Shown here one piece after another: positions 1 through 12,218 of a stretch of DNA of 64,000 nt. The stretch is from Linum tenue (Eukaryota; Streptophyta; Magnoliopsida; Malpighiales; Linaceae), in contig CAMGYJ010000011.1 in the NCBI GenBank assembly GCA_946122785.1, forward strand, positions 11,408,001 to 11,472,000, read 5' to 3'. Each line of letters begins with the position of its first letter. The first letter of the stretch is position 1. The notes under the pieces are model-generated. The model had not been told where the DNA came from and searched no databases. It saw only the letters and a program-made list of their open reading frames with translations. Both the position numbers and the translations under genes were made by a program.

Positions 1-327
1 ATTATTTTGTATTGATCTTATGATTGAACGATAAGTGTTGAAAGAGTCTTTTCAGCTTTGAGCACATCAAGAACAAGTTTAGATATCGAATATGCGATTA
101 GGTCGTGAATTATTGTTTAGTAGGATATACATATTTGTTGAGTAGGGTAGACAAGGAGTCTCTTTTATATTTTTCAGAATATGAAAAAGGTCGTGGGATT
201 TTTTTTTTTTTTTTTGTAATTTGTACAAATAGAATATTTTCTGATTTATGAATCATTAAAAATTTTAAAATTTAATTTAATTTTTGAAAAAGGATACCGC
301 TATAAAAAACTTTTGGATCCACCACTG
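1..327 (+). mobile_element. hAT transposon, 3' terminal part with transposase C-terminus remnant
   Basis: The left side is cut by the window edge. Near the start the plus frame reads SVERVFSALSTSRTSL and then hits stops. This resembles the SVERxFS signature of the hAT C-terminal dimerisation domain. The right end reads ccaccactg at 321-327, the inverted form of the CAGTGG hAT terminus. The whole segment is repeated with divergence at about 7060-7353, where the complete shorter element has an 8-bp target-site duplication. It is decayed, so no active transposase is encoded here. Confidence 0.6.
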
Positions 328-919
328 ATTAGGTTAACAAAATCGTTTTGTACTATAATATAAAATGGATTTACATAAAAATATATAATGATAGGATGAA
401 CAAATACCATTGTGATATGTAAATATATAATATATCGCAATGATATTATGATGGTATTCATGATCTAAAATTTATTTCTCAAAATGTATTGCAAATTGGA
501 ATTATTTTGTAGATCTTACTAAATGGTTTTGTACAATTATTTTTTAAATTTGAACTGAAACAATGAAACTAGAAGTCGATTTAAAAAAAGTAGATCATTC
601 AGATTTCAGATCTATCATAATTTTTCTGGAAGAAAGCTTATTAATGTCATTAAAGATATAAGAAGCTAAATAATGGTACATTTTGTATATGTTTTGTACG
701 TGTATCCAAATGATGTATTTAATGAATATATGTATTGTATAGAATGTTTTTTTTTTCAAAATGAAATACAATGCATACATTTGATTGTTAATGTGATAAT
801 TGAAATCATTAAGAATCTCAACTATTTAGCAAGATTGTTGATCTATTTTCATTGAAAAAATGACTTTCCGTTTTATTTCTAAAATTATAACAACAACTAT
901 CAAACATTCGAACATTGTA
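328..919. other. AT-rich stretch, no gene seen
   Basis: This stretch is AT-rich with stops in all frames. The short overlapping frames at 595-855 lie on both strands, have low-complexity composition and match no family I recognise. Confidence 0.5.
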
Positions 920-928
920 ATTTTAAAG

Positions 929-1558
929 GGCATTGCTATTCGTCGTCCTAAAAATTTGAATTTATCGCCCTAAAACACACGAAATTACACATTTATCCTT
1001 AACTTCCAATTGACCAATCACCCTCCTCGGTTTTCAATCCAACCTCCGACAATAGCACCTCCCAACTCCTCTGTCGTCACCGACCTCTGCGGAGGAAGAA
1101 GAGGAAGAAGCAACCGGCGACCTCCACATCCTCTTTCGCTGGCCACCTCTGGCACGCCTAATCCAAAACAAAGAATTAAACTAATTAAATCCAAATTGCA
1201 CCGTTGTTGTAGTTTCCCTTCTTTGTGGCGGAAATCAACTTTGCTCCACACCGCTGCAGATGCTTCGACTTTGCATATCCCACCAACCTTCCTCCAATTA
1301 AACTACCACAAATAATCATCATCGCCTACTAAGCTTGGACGGATTTCTTCTCCCTCCTTAAGAGAGGCGCTGGGCGTGGATCGGTCAACAACAATACTTT
1401 CATCCGAGCCTAACAAGGGGAGGTGGGCGGTGGCCGCCGGTCGTCGGGTTGGGGTGGGGATTTTATTTATGTTACTATTAAAATCAGGGATAAATTTGTC
1501 AGTTTGTATAGTTTAGGGCGAAATTTTTTAAATTTTAGGGCGATGAATAGCGCTTCAG
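929..1558. mobile_element. Non-autonomous Mutator-like element (possible Pack-MULE)
   Basis: The ends form terminal inverted repeats of about 45 bp. The left end reads gctattcgtcgtcctaaaa and the right end, reverse-complemented, reads gctattcatcgccctaaaa. The flanks are a near-exact 9-bp target duplication, attttaaag at 920-928 and attttaaaa at 1559-1567, which is the Mutator size. The interior (about 1010-1460) is much richer in GC than its surroundings and has a 101-codon plus frame rich in Pro and Arg, as in captured exon sequence, but I recognise no donor gene. Confidence 0.65.
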
Positions 1559-1567
1559 ATTTTAAAA

Positions 1568-2344
1568 TACACACATTTAAACAATACATCTAATTATAAT
1601 GCAAACATTTATAGAATAATACATCGATTCTAACCATCGAAAATATCAAACGAGCTTAAATTTTTTAGCAAAAACCAATCCGGCCAAAGGCCGGCGACAA
1701 TGCTAATCACATTAAAAGAAAAGGAAACAAAACTAATGAACGAGTGAGTTGCGTAGCCGCTAATTTATTCCATTCTATGCTTTGATATGAGAATATAAGC
1801 GATCCAAAGGCGGCCTTTTTGGGTTTGGAGGCGGGGATTGAAACTTGAACTTGACGAGGAAATCAATGGCTTTTCCATTTGACAGGCAACGTTGAAGACC
1901 GAAGCTGTAAAGTTAAAGGCAGAGGAAGCCACGGCCTGCAACCATTGCTTTTCTTTCTATCGGAACTGGCTGGGGACGATCGATCTTTACAAGCTGGAAA
2001 GCATAGACTGACAGAACGGCGAAAGGGAAGGGAAAGAATGAACGGCCTCCGTTCTGTACGTTCTGCCTCGCCCACTGAACTGATATTCCGTACTGGGAAG
2101 GAATTTGCCAAAACCGCAAGAGATCTTCAAAAGGAAACAGTCCAACTAATTAGCGCTCCCACCTTAACATTCGATTTCCATAAGCTAAGCTAAGAATATA
2201 TGGCAGCTAATCGGTCCAACTTTGAAATTTGGTGATTATCGAACTTTCAACCCTAATCATGAATTTATGATATATTACCCAATGATATGTATTTATACGT
2301 GGAGGGGGAAAAATTGAACTTTAAAATATCTTCATTCCATCTTT
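1568..2344. other. Unassigned region with a GC-richer exon-like patch
   Basis: Between about 1800 and 2195 the base composition rises and both strands are open for 80-104 codons (plus 1879-2193, minus 1863-2111). Neither translation matches a family I know. The patch may be a degraded gene fragment. The rest of the interval shows nothing. Confidence 0.3.
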
Positions 2345-2349
2345 GTAAT

Positions 2350-2525
2350 CGTCGAAATCGGGCAGCTCAATTAGTACGATATTGTCCGCTTTGGGTCAAG
2401 CCCGCACGGTTTACTCTTGGCGTGTCCTCCCCAAAAGGCCTCGTACTAATGAGCTTGGTGTACACTAATATACAAGGGTTCCTTCCCTTGTATTTTCGAT
2501 GTGATACTTGGATTGTCCTATAACA
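2350..2525 (-). repeat. TRIM 3' LTR
   Basis: This 176-bp copy is about 90% or more identical by eye to 2888-3062. On the minus strand it begins TGTTATAGGACAA. The outer end has lost the canonical CA (CG on the plus strand where the other copy has TG). Confidence 0.8.
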
Positions 2526-2537
2526 ATCCTCCCCTCA

Positions 2538-2870
2538 AGACAAGGACAACGAATTTCGTGTCCTCTCCTCAGCGATTATCTTGATCCGCCAGACACCTTG
2601 TATCGATGGGCTTCTCGGTACAATGATTTTCCAGACGCGGAACTCTCTTTGATCCGCCAAACAAACATGATCTCTCCTAGATCCACCAGATAGACGCAGA
2701 CCTCCCTTGATCCGCCAAACCAGATGTAGCCTAAACATGGATCTCTCGTGGATCCACCAAACCAGACGCAGATCTCCTTTGACCCGCCAGACAAATGCAG
2801 ATCTCAAACCCCGAGGTCACCGAATAAGGGTCCCACCAAACTGACGTCCATTGCCCCGGATCCGCCTAAC
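2538..2870 (-). repeat. TRIM core with GATCCGCCA-type internal repeats
   Basis: The core holds six or more imperfect repeats built around gatccgcca/gatccacca followed by gacgcagatctc, spaced about 30-45 bp apart. Short frames crossing it are by-products of this repetition and are not genes. Confidence 0.6.
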
Positions 2871-2887
2871 CAGGCTTTGATACCACT

Positions 2888-3062
2888 TGTCCAAATCGGG
2901 CAGCTCAATTAGTACGATATTGTCCGCTTTGGGTCAATCCCGCACGGTTTTACTCTTGGATGTCCTCCCCAAAAGGCCTCGTACTAATGAGCTTGGTGGA
3001 CACTAATATACAAAGGTTCCTTCCCTTGTATTCTGATGTGGTACTTGTATTGTCCCATAACA
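2888..3062 (-). repeat. TRIM 5' LTR
   Basis: This 175-bp copy begins TGTTATGGGACAA and ends GGACA on the minus strand, next to the primer-binding site. The small divergence between the two LTRs suggests a moderately old insertion. Confidence 0.8.
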
Positions 3063-3074
3063 GTAATGTTATGC

Positions 3075-3180
3075 AGAAATTTGTTGATACGAAACTATGT
3101 AACGGACGGTACAACAAAATCATACCTTTATATAGTCTGATTCTAAGTACCATTACATAGTTTCGTATCAACAAATTTCT
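3075..3180. repeat. Foldback hairpin with perfect 28-bp arms
   Basis: Bases 3075-3102 and 3153-3180 are exact reverse complements, and pairing continues imperfectly inward (gtaacgg against gtaatgg). The 50-base loop is AT-rich. It lies directly against the right target duplication of the TRIM. It could be a small foldback element or part of the TTACGTAA family that follows. Confidence 0.7.
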
Positions 3181-3185
3181 AATAC

Positions 3186-3366
3186 GCATTCAAGTTATTA
3201 TAATTTGGATGTTTTTACCTGTTATAACAGGTTTTATAGGTTGCTTACGTAAGATATAATATCCATTACATAATGTTTACTTAATACTTGTTAATCTTTC
3301 GTAACGGTTGTAGATGTTCTTACATAAGATTTACGTAAAAATTTATATGTTTACATAATCTATTTG
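3186..3366. repeat. Fragment of the TTACGTAA foldback family
   Basis: The segment begins caagttattataatttgg and continues to cctgttataacagg and cttacgtaag. This matches the terminal repeat of the larger element at 11750-13920 (reverse complement of 13840-13890). It then carries further TTACGTAA/TTACATAA motifs. No second end is visible nearby, so it is a partial copy. Confidence 0.5.
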
Positions 3367-3370
3367 TATT

Positions 3371-4883
3371 CTTTACCGTGAAGCCTAACATAAGTAGAGG
3401 AGGGAGAAAAAAGCACATCGAAGGATATCATACTCTCTCTAATTTGAAAACACTCCCAATTATATCTAGCCCTCCATATCATCTTGGCGGCAACCCATCC
3501 CCCTTCATTTTCTTGCTTTTGATGTATGCTCATTTTTTTTATTGCGTTTATATTTCTATTTTTCTTCAATCTCCATGGGAGATTATTGTTTTCCAACTTA
3601 AATCGATCCATTGAAGGTTATTGTGTTCCAATTTTTGGTCTGATTCCTCATATCTGGATCAGCTGAGTTGACTCCTATGAAATAACATATATACTAACCG
3701 TTAACGTGGATGAAGGTTTTCAGTAGATCCCTATGAATATACGAAAAATCATATAATTTTGTCAGACACATGCACAATTTTTTGCACAATTTTTTGGTGA
3801 CCACCAAAACGATAATGCAAAAATGAGAATAAGTAAAGTTTGAATCCTTGAACTCCTGAATCCAAACTTGGGTCTTTATCATCTCTATCTCCCTTGGTGG
3901 TTGATTGTCATTAAGTGGTGGAGCTTTTGTCGAGTATTATTGTCGACTTACATAAGTAATAATTCAATTGGGATTTGGTAAGAAGAGGGTGAGATGACAA
4001 GAACCAAACTTTAGGGAAACAAAACAAAATCATTTTTAGTCGTTGAAGAAACAGCTCTTGTCGGGATTATCGTATGAGTCTTTTTTTAATTTTTATCATT
4101 TCAAACTTAACCCTAATAGCTGTTGGTTGCATAATATGATTGATGAGTTCTTCATTAAAGTGATTTAATTAATTCCCTTCCTAATTTCTTTTTTCATCTG
4201 CTTTCATCTTTCTCTTCTTGTAATAGAGAGAGAGGCAATCAGACTGACCGCATTAGTCGTATGAAAAAATATTACGATTTTTAATGTATATCATGTCTGT
4301 TTGTAAGGTAACTAGTTATAAGTTGTAATGACAAACTATTACGGTTTGTAATGTAAAATTAGCTGGACTTGAATGAAAATTATCCAAATCAAACTGATCT
4401 TGATAAATGATCGTTAACAAAGCTTGTCAAAGTAAGCACAAGTGTGGCTTAAAATTTCTTTGCCTCATTAATACGGAACTGTTTCATTTATTACCGTTCT
4501 TTTGATACCTTTCGAATTGAAGTAAAGTATCACGTTAGTAATATTATGTATAACATATGACTAACTATACTTATTACACAGTGAAGTCCCTAAATCCTAA
4601 ACGTTATGTAAACATGTAAGGTTACAACACATGCAAAACTCTAAAAATAAAAATAAAAACGTAACTGAGACCATAATCCTTACCTAAAACATGAAACCCT
4701 AAAACTCTATGACTAAGTGAAAGTATGAAACCTAAACCGCAAATGGTTAAACATTAATTAATATATATGTAAAGTTGAAGTTGCCTAACAATTTACATTT
4801 TGATACCCCAAATTTAATTAAATCATAACTTAGTTATTATAATGTAAATTTTACATTTTGATATCCTAAATTTAATTTTAATA
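3371..4883. other. Intergenic, no gene seen
   Basis: AT-rich DNA with only short accidental frames (3378-3614, 3694-3882). No motif, repeat or splice-linked coding segment could be supported. Confidence 0.5.
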
Positions 4884-4892
4884 TAAAATTAT

Positions 4893-5234
4893 GGGTAAAT
4901 ACAATATATTAACCACAACTATTATGAAGTGGGGAATCATAGCCACAACTATGAAAATTCAAATTATTAGCCAAACGTTAACTATCCGTTAACAATGTCG
5001 TTAGTAATTCTGACTAAACTTTTATGTTTTAAAGTTATAAATTAAAAGCAGTCTGACATGGCTGCTGCCGTGGCCGATGACGTGGCCTTCTCCGTTAAAA
5101 ATTTAATAACAGTAACGGACAGTTAGCCATATCTTGACTCGCAACAATAGTTATGGCTAATAATTTGAATTTTCATAGTTGTGGCTATAATTCCCCTCTT
5201 CATAACAGTTGTGGCTAATATATTGTATTTATCC
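4893..5234. mobile_element. Mutator-like MITE with 80-bp terminal inverted repeats
   Basis: The first and last ~80 bases are inverted copies (…taaatacaatatattaacca / …taaatacaatatattagcca, then both continue through atagccacaactatgaaaat). A perfect 9-bp target duplication, taaaattat, sits at 4884-4892 and 5235-5243. No coding capacity. Confidence 0.85.
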
Positions 5235-5343
5235 TAAAATTATTGAATAATTATGTTTTGGTATCTAAAATTTTTGAGATTTTCATACCTACAATTTTTT
5301 TCAAATTTACATATTGGTCCAATGTTTAGATTTCACTTGAATA

Positions 5344-5430
5344 CATGAATCCAATCCACCAATCCTTTTGAACCAATCCATGAATCCAATCCACTAGTCA
5401 TTTTGAACCAATCCATGAATCCAATCCACC
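5344..5430 (+). repeat. 35-bp tandem repeat, about 2.5 copies
   Basis: The unit starts catgaatccaatccac at 5344, 5379 and 5414. The copies differ at a few positions (ccaatcc against tagtcat). Confidence 0.8.
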
Positions 5431-6703
5431 ATAACATAAAAGTATAAATTTAGTTTTTACAATACAAGTTGTCGTATCACTCAACTGTAGGAAAAGATTC
5501 GACCATTTTATATTTGCTCATTACGTGAAACATTAAATAAATGATAAAAAGAGATAAAACTCTAAAATATTGCAAGAGCGAATTTATAAACTCGTTGTGT
5601 ACATTTACGGGGTACTAAACAAAATTCTACTAACTACATGTAAAAAAATTGGCGACATCTACATAAGCAAGTGTCGTTAAATTGCTACGGTGAAAATGGT
5701 TGACTGTTGTATTGACGGCTAACTAAAAGAATTGATCAAAATCTTTCCATCATCTACTTCCTTTTCGGTTCACTTTTCACTCGCCTTCCATAACCCTTTA
5801 TTTATTTATTTGTCTTCTTCGTCTAACCTTAATTAGTATAATATTTTAATATATTCTAATCACAAGTATGAACGGGTCCATACTCGACTCACCAACAGTC
5901 TTGAGAACTAATAATTAAACTATGAACCACTGACTTTTTTCAACTCAATGTCGAGCTCAATTAAAAATAAATATATATAGTTATTACTTATTAGAAAGTC
6001 GTCATTTTCCAATATGGATTTGATATGTGTAGATATCTAGCTAAACATTCCATGTATATTTGTTGAAAATTCTAGCCCGGGTGAAAAAGAAATACTCTAG
6101 AGAGAAGCAAAAAGAAGATACTTCCATCTACAAACCTCCAAACTCATATATACGTCACTCATACCCCTAGTCATAATCAATGAGTCTACTTGGGTTTAGG
6201 TAAATATCATTTACTAGCCAAAATTTTCAAAAAAAAAAATTAAATTGGATGTTGATCGCCATATATCTCTTCTCACTTAATATTATTAACAAACCGCTAA
6301 CGAAAAATTAATTTTAGACTAATAATACTAACAAAACACCACAACGAGCCACATAATACATGCCCATAGACCATCTTCGCCCCGCGACAAGACGCGACAT
6401 CGCCACCTAGTCAAAATATAAATTCTAAATCCTTAAATAATTGTTAATTGAATATTCTAAACCTTGATGTTCGCATGCCTAAAATAATGCATGTGATTAA
6501 AGCTATTGTAAGCAAATCATTGATAGTTTAATTTTCAACAATTCATTTGATTTTTCTTTTCATATCATATTGTTTAGTTAGTAATTCTTTATGTTTCTAT
6601 CATAACATGACTCCAAACAAAAGTTCCCATCATATTGTTTAGTAGCAATTATTTAAGTAATTTAATATACATACTCTTCATGTAAATAATTAGTTACAAC
6701 ATA
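5431..6703. other. Intergenic, no gene seen
   Basis: AT-rich, stops in every frame, no recognised element. Confidence 0.5.
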
Positions 6704-6711
6704 CTCCCACT

Positions 6712-7353
6712 CAGTGACAGATACATGGTGCTTTAGTGGTGTCCCGGGACAACCCTAAAATTTGGGATAACGATTATCCAACCTCCGGTAGTAGTTTCGT
6801 ATGGATAAACAAAATATAGTCGATAATCCGGGATACCCCTAAAAATTGAAAAAATGATTATCTTACTCTCGATAGTAGTTTGCGTACGATTTAAAAAATA
6901 TAAGTGGTAGTCTGTGTTATTCAAACCTAGGACACTACTATTATTAAACATATTCTCCATTAGGTTATAACTCATGTGTTGTTCTATTTTAAACATTATG
7001 TAATAGTAAAAATACGATTCCTTATCCCCAGGGGTATCCCTAATTTGAATTGACTTTATGGTTACACAGAGTGTTGAAAAATCTTTTCAACTTTGAGTTA
7101 CATCATAAAGAAGGTTGGAAATTGAATATGCGATCAGTTTGTGAATTATTGTCTACTAGGATATACAGATTTGTTGAGCAGTGTAGGCATCGAATCTATT
7201 ATATATTTTTCTGAAATATGAAAACACATAGTGGCTTTTTGTTAAAATTTGTACTAATTGGATATTTTCTGATTTATGAATTATTTAATATAATTATTTA
7301 ATTATTAATTTAATTTTTGAAAGAGGACACCCCTACAAAAAAATTCGCCACTG
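6712..7353 (+). mobile_element. Non-autonomous hAT element, complete
   Basis: The element starts CAGTGACAG and its reverse-complemented end starts CAGTGGCGA. It is flanked by an 8-bp duplication with one mismatch, ctcccact at 6704-6711 and ctcccaca at 7354-7361. The right 300 bp match 1-327 and include the decayed SVEKSF of a hAT dimerisation domain. The left half holds two imperfect copies, about 84 bp apart, of a segment around ggtagtagtttcgtatgg. The 87-codon minus frame at 6733-6996 is an accident of these repeats. Confidence 0.75.
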
Positions 7354-7361
7354 CTCCCACA

Positions 7362-8500
7362 TACTCAAAATCTCTAATCAAGTTGTAAGGCAATTCAGAA
7401 GCTATTTTGAATCCGGCACGGGGAACTACACTATCAAGCTAATTCAACAACCTCCAAAGCGTGAAGCGTCCAACACGTGAACTTAGCTCAACATGTCATA
7501 GAATCAAGCTAGCTAGCTGGCGAGCTCCAACCAAACTGATTCGCAATCTGAACTCAACAAGCCATCGAATCCATTTAGCTCGCGATCGACCCGGATCTAA
7601 CTCATCAAGTTTGACTCAGTCATTCGAATGTCTAACACGTTTTAACCAATTCATCATACGTCAAATTGCTCGCGATCGACTTTCTTCTTTTGCAACCCTA
7701 CAATATAGATAACACACAAAAAAATCTCCCCTATACCCAATAGCTATCTTGCGGGTCTTAACTACATTTAATTTGTACAATCACCAAAAGACACCTATAT
7801 ATACAGCACATGAATGAATTAATGATGAATGTTGGAAATTATCAATCTATAGCTCATGCCATTGCTAGCTTGATGGTAAGCTTAAGTTAAACTCCAACAA
7901 CGGATAGGACATGTTTATGGAGTCTTAAGTCTTAACTAATGGGTGGATAGGGATAAGGGGAAAGGTGCATGGTGGCAGGCAGCCAGTGGTTGAGACTTTG
8001 AAGAGAGTCTTCTTTCTCGGTTGTCCAATATATATACCTAACCTTTGTATAGTTTAACGAAAATGAAGGTTCCAGAAAACAAGGTCACATGGAGGGAGGA
8101 TTCGAAAGAAAGAAATAAGAAGGCTAAACGACAGAGGAAACACATGATTATGGTCAAATTAGAGCATTATCGTGGGGCACTCTTAGAGGCCAGAGGATGA
8201 ATGATGATGATATTTTCTTTCTTCTTTATAAATGTGTTGAGTCTCATTTGCCATGTATGGTGTCGTCCATTTCTTGTACAGTGTCCATTTTCTTCCCCAA
8301 AACTTCGAATGTGACATCTCGACGTCCCTATCTTAGCTTGTTTGATTAATCAAGATTAGAGGATCTTAATTTAATTTGCACCAATCGAATTTGGTTTCCA
8401 ATTGCCTAGGGGATAGCTAACTAGCAACCACGCATTATAATAATATAATACAAGTAAGGCCACACAAACTCTAATCGCTAATTATTCTCGTCTAACTAGT
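7362..8500. other. Intergenic, no gene seen
   Basis: A short plus frame (7461-7712) has no recognisable family. The rest shows nothing that can be supported. Confidence 0.45.
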
Positions 8501-8504
8501 TAGG

Positions 8505-8915
8505 GTGGCAAATGAGTCGGGTCGAGTTGAGTTTTGGTCTATCTTGGGTTCGACTCGTAAATAGATGTGAGCCGAGTTCGACTCGTGCTTGACTCGAGTT
8601 AGGCTGATTAATGAGCTTGCAAGCTCTAATCAAGCTGGGCTAATCAAAGTCTTAAACATCATATGTGGTGATACGTATAATCTGACAAACCTATGAATTA
8701 TCAACAAGTCAACTTGTAAGCTTTTAATCGATCAGTTCATAAGCTGCAAGCTAGTCGAGGTGGCTCTCGCTAGCCACTTTCAAGCCAGCTCATAGCTTAA
8801 AACAAGTTAGTCCACGAGTTGAGCTCAATAAGTAATCGAATTGAGTTGACTCGAGAGCTTGCAAGCTTAACAAGACTTTACTCAAACTCAACTTACTAAT
8901 GGCTCAGTTGGCCCT
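8505..8915. repeat. hAT-like sequence rich in GAGTCGGGT/GACTCGAGTT motifs
   Basis: It begins tagggtggcaaatgagtcgg, a start common to plant hAT non-autonomous elements, and contains many GACTCG/GAGTTG/GCAAGCT repeats ending near ggcccta at about 8915. I found no 8-bp target duplication, so the limits are approximate. Confidence 0.4.
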
Positions 8916-9375
8916 AGTGTAGCTTTTGCAGAAGCAGCTTCTGGCTTAAACTTTTAGAGAAGTACTTTTCAAAAAAAGCAATTGAGTGTTTTGTTGAAAA
9001 TTTATTAAAAATGTTTTTTAATATGAGAGGTTGTGTAAATGACTATAAAGGAATTATAAAAAATAAAATGTAGTCAAAATGGATCTTGTTAGACTTCTTA
9101 TATATTAAATAATATGATTTTATACTTTATTTTAATTTAAAAATGATATAAATGAAATAAAATTATATTTTCTGAAATAAAATTAAAATATGGTAAGGAT
9201 AATTTTGTATTTCTAAACAGCTTTTCGCAGAAGCTCCAAATCGGAGCTTCTGCTCTTATGATATACAAAACCGCTTTTTGGCTTTTCAAACACCAAACTT
9301 TTAGAGGTGTTTGACCCTGATTCAGCTTTTGAATCTGGAAATCACTTCTAAAAGTCGGACCAAACATAGGCAATA
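8916..9375. repeat. MITE-like element with AGCTTTTGCAGAAGC ends
   Basis: The left part reads agcttttgcagaagcagctt and the right part contains agcttttcgcagaagctcc, gcttctgct and ccaaacatagg. These match the general look of dicot hAT-type MITEs with TTTGG ends. Termini and target duplication are not clear. Confidence 0.35.
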
Positions 9376-11749
9376 AACCAATTGAGTATAAATGATAAGA
9401 TTTTTGTAAATCAAATGTCAAACAACATACAAGTAGTTTGGCTCATTTATAATCCTACCATTAGAAAAGTCGATTGAGGCAACAACGTACAGACAATAGA
9501 AAAGTAATTATAGTTTAATTAGACAATTTTTGTCTCGAGTACTAGTCTCGGTCTACTATACAAAGCCAAGCTAGGAGGTGGCTCCATGATTCCCGTTAGC
9601 ACAGTGCTCGAAATATATATATAGTGGAACGGTTCCACTAAAACTCAATCACCACCATTTTCCGGCCCTACCCAATAATGCAGCAAAGAAAGTAACAAAC
9701 AAGCAAGCAACAACCACGACTTTAAAATCGTAATCATCCCCGTAAATAAAAATTGGCGAAAATGTAATATAACATATTAACCTACCACTATGTGGTTCGA
9801 GAACAACTCATATGCACCATCTCTGGCGAACATATATAAAGCTCTTGATATAATGTGTAATCTTCCTTAGAATGTCAATGTTACGACAAAGTTTTGTTAA
9901 TACACTACCTATAAAAGTGAGGGAAAATGAGCAAGATTTTGGTCTAAAAGAAAAAGATAATATGTGAGGGATATGTAGTGTTGAAGTATAGAAACGAATG
10001 ATGTTGAAGTATAGAGACGAATGATTCTAAACCATAGTTGTAGCATATATTTGGGTTCGATATGAATAATGATTGAAATCTCAAAGTCGCACCAAATCCA
10101 TGAAAAAAATCACCTAAAAATAATATCGATTGAATTTTCACCTATCAAATCATTTGGATGCAGTTGGATACCCGCGATGATATGTTATTTTGACTCCTAG
10201 TCCCAAATGAAGTGTTATCGTCTCTCTTAAGCTATACATTTAGTGAACGGTAGTAGGCAATTTGTATGATAATATTACTATTAGTTATTATATCTGTAAC
10301 GGTAGTTTATTATTATTATAAATGGATAAGAAGTATCCTAATCTTTATTCAAAATAAGTCGGGGTTCGGATATTCTTTGAACGGCATACAAAATCTCATA
10401 GATCAAAGCAGGATCAGTTGCAGGAATACAATGAAGGCAAACTCAAGCAACTGACCTCACATAACAAGAAAATCTGCGCACTTGTTGCCCTGTCTATAGG
10501 TGTGAGAATCAGTGACTTCCCAGTTCTTCCTCAAAAGCATCTGAAGACGAGTAACGGTCGCGGCACGGTGGTAGTTGTTACATCTTTAGTTAAAGTATTT
10601 CATCATCATCCAAATTTCATATGTGCACAGTAGGAGTGGGATATTGGTTCGATTTGAATCAATCGAACTTAAAATTCAGAAACAGAAAAACGAAACGACC
10701 CCTTCTCGTGAAACCAAATCGCGTCAAGACCAAAAGTCGTTAAGTCCTCTCAAAGGTTCGCTTTGGTTTCAAAGAACTTAAAATCGAACGGATAGTGTAA
10801 TGAGTTTTTCTGTAGTGAGGTTGTGGTTTTTCGGTTTTATCCAGATTGAAAACAATTAGTAAGCGAAAATGGTTTTGGGGTCGGTAAACTAATAAGAGTG
10901 CATTACTAGTCAGTTTTAATTTGGTTTAAATAAAAAAATTAAAACCGAATTGACAACACTAATGTACCGTATCGACGTACGTACAATTAAGTAATATATG
11001 TAATATAGATTATACTTGGTAGTGGATAACTTATTTGATATTTCAGGATGGAATCTAGTGTATATACACTAAAATAATAGGGGAACCAGTAGGAAGCAGT
11101 AGTACATAATGCATGTACCAACTGAGAGAGTTGGCCCGCTCACCATCAACCATTATCCTAACCGCGCTAATAATGCACTTTAAAAATTAATATTTTCATT
11201 TTTAATGACTTGACTGACTAACTCCTCACCCGTAACACAATAATAATATGGTGGGAGGGAACCCCACTTTGATTGATGTTAGCAATTAGCATATTGAATT
11301 AAATATTAATCAATCTGCTGCGCTTTAATTTTAAACTAATCCCTGTATTACAAAAACTGAATTGAATAAAATTCAAACCAGCCGGCAGCGATGATCGAAC
11401 AAATTGCAGGGCCCGACCGCTTTCATCAGTTTGCGAATATATAAAAGGCTTAGGACCCAAGCATGCCCCTCAATCGGGACCCCCCAATTTTTCTGGGCCG
11501 AAAGTAAATTAGCAAAACCCCTAACCTACCGACCCAGGGCTGCTGCGATTGCTTCTATTCAAATTAGCGGGTTAAGATGGGAATTTTCGCCATACTATTT
11601 TTTAATGTAAATTGCACTAATTTTTGAATACTTAATCTTCTCAATGGAAATCTTGCTCAATGTATCATTACAAAATAATTACTAATAAATATTCTACTCG
11701 TTCGAAATAGTGGATTTCTTTTTAAACATAACCCACATACATTATATTG
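9376..11749. other. Intergenic; one unassigned 71-codon frame and a degenerate repeat
   Basis: A plus frame at 10418-10633 (LVALSIGVRISDFPVLPQ in its middle) looks more protein-like than its surroundings, but I cannot assign it and no splice partners are evident. It could be a gene fragment. From 10630 to 10965 the sequence is rich in ggtttcgg/aaccgaa motifs, like a degraded hAT-type element without a clear duplication. Nothing else is supported. Confidence 0.3.
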
Positions 11750-12218
11750 CTGAAATATATAAGTTCGGGACCCCCTATCATGCTTTGAAGTTACTATAAC
11801 TTGAACTGTTTGACCTGCTATATCAACTTTTATAGGTTTCATTGCGTAAATCTAATGTTTATTACGTAACAATTATGTAATGCTTGTTACTCTTACGTAA
11901 CAGTTAAACTAGAAGCGTTACGCAAGGGTTCCGTAACGACTTATCTTTTTACGTAATGCTATGTTAATATTCATTACGTAAAAACATCGTCTATTTCTAT
12001 TACATAAGGCTTTCGTAATGACATTTTACAATTGTTAAATAAAAATACAAGCTCATTACGTAAAGGTTACGAAACGAAGGTTATTTCTTATGTAACAGTT
12101 AAATTTGAAGTGTTACGTAAGACTTCCGTAATGACTTCCCACATTACATAACTTGATTAATATTCATTACGTAAAAGGACCATCCGTTACGTAAGGCTTC
12201 CGTAATGACACTTTAAAA

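Larger units (their letters stand above)
2350..3062 (-). mobile_element. TRIM (terminal-repeat retrotransposon in miniature), complete
   Basis: Two direct repeats of about 175 bp (2350-2525 and 2888-3062) flank a 362-bp core with no coding capacity. The element reads on the minus strand: the high-coordinate repeat is the 5' LTR. Next to it, 2873-2885 is the complement of a methionyl-tRNA primer site (TGGTATCAAAGCC on the minus strand). A purine-rich tract (minus GAGGGGAGGATT) abuts the other LTR at about 2526-2537. A perfect 5-bp target duplication, gtaat, lies at 2345-2349 and 3063-3067. Terminal repeats this short with no gag or pol are the definition of a TRIM. Confidence 0.85.

Noticed and set aside
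1863..2193. Overlapping frames on both strands (82-104 codons)
   Set aside because: No recognisable family, no splice links; kept only as an unassigned patch.
10418..10633. 71-codon plus frame, possible small gene
   Set aside because: No promoter, start context or similarity that I can name; too short to call a gene.
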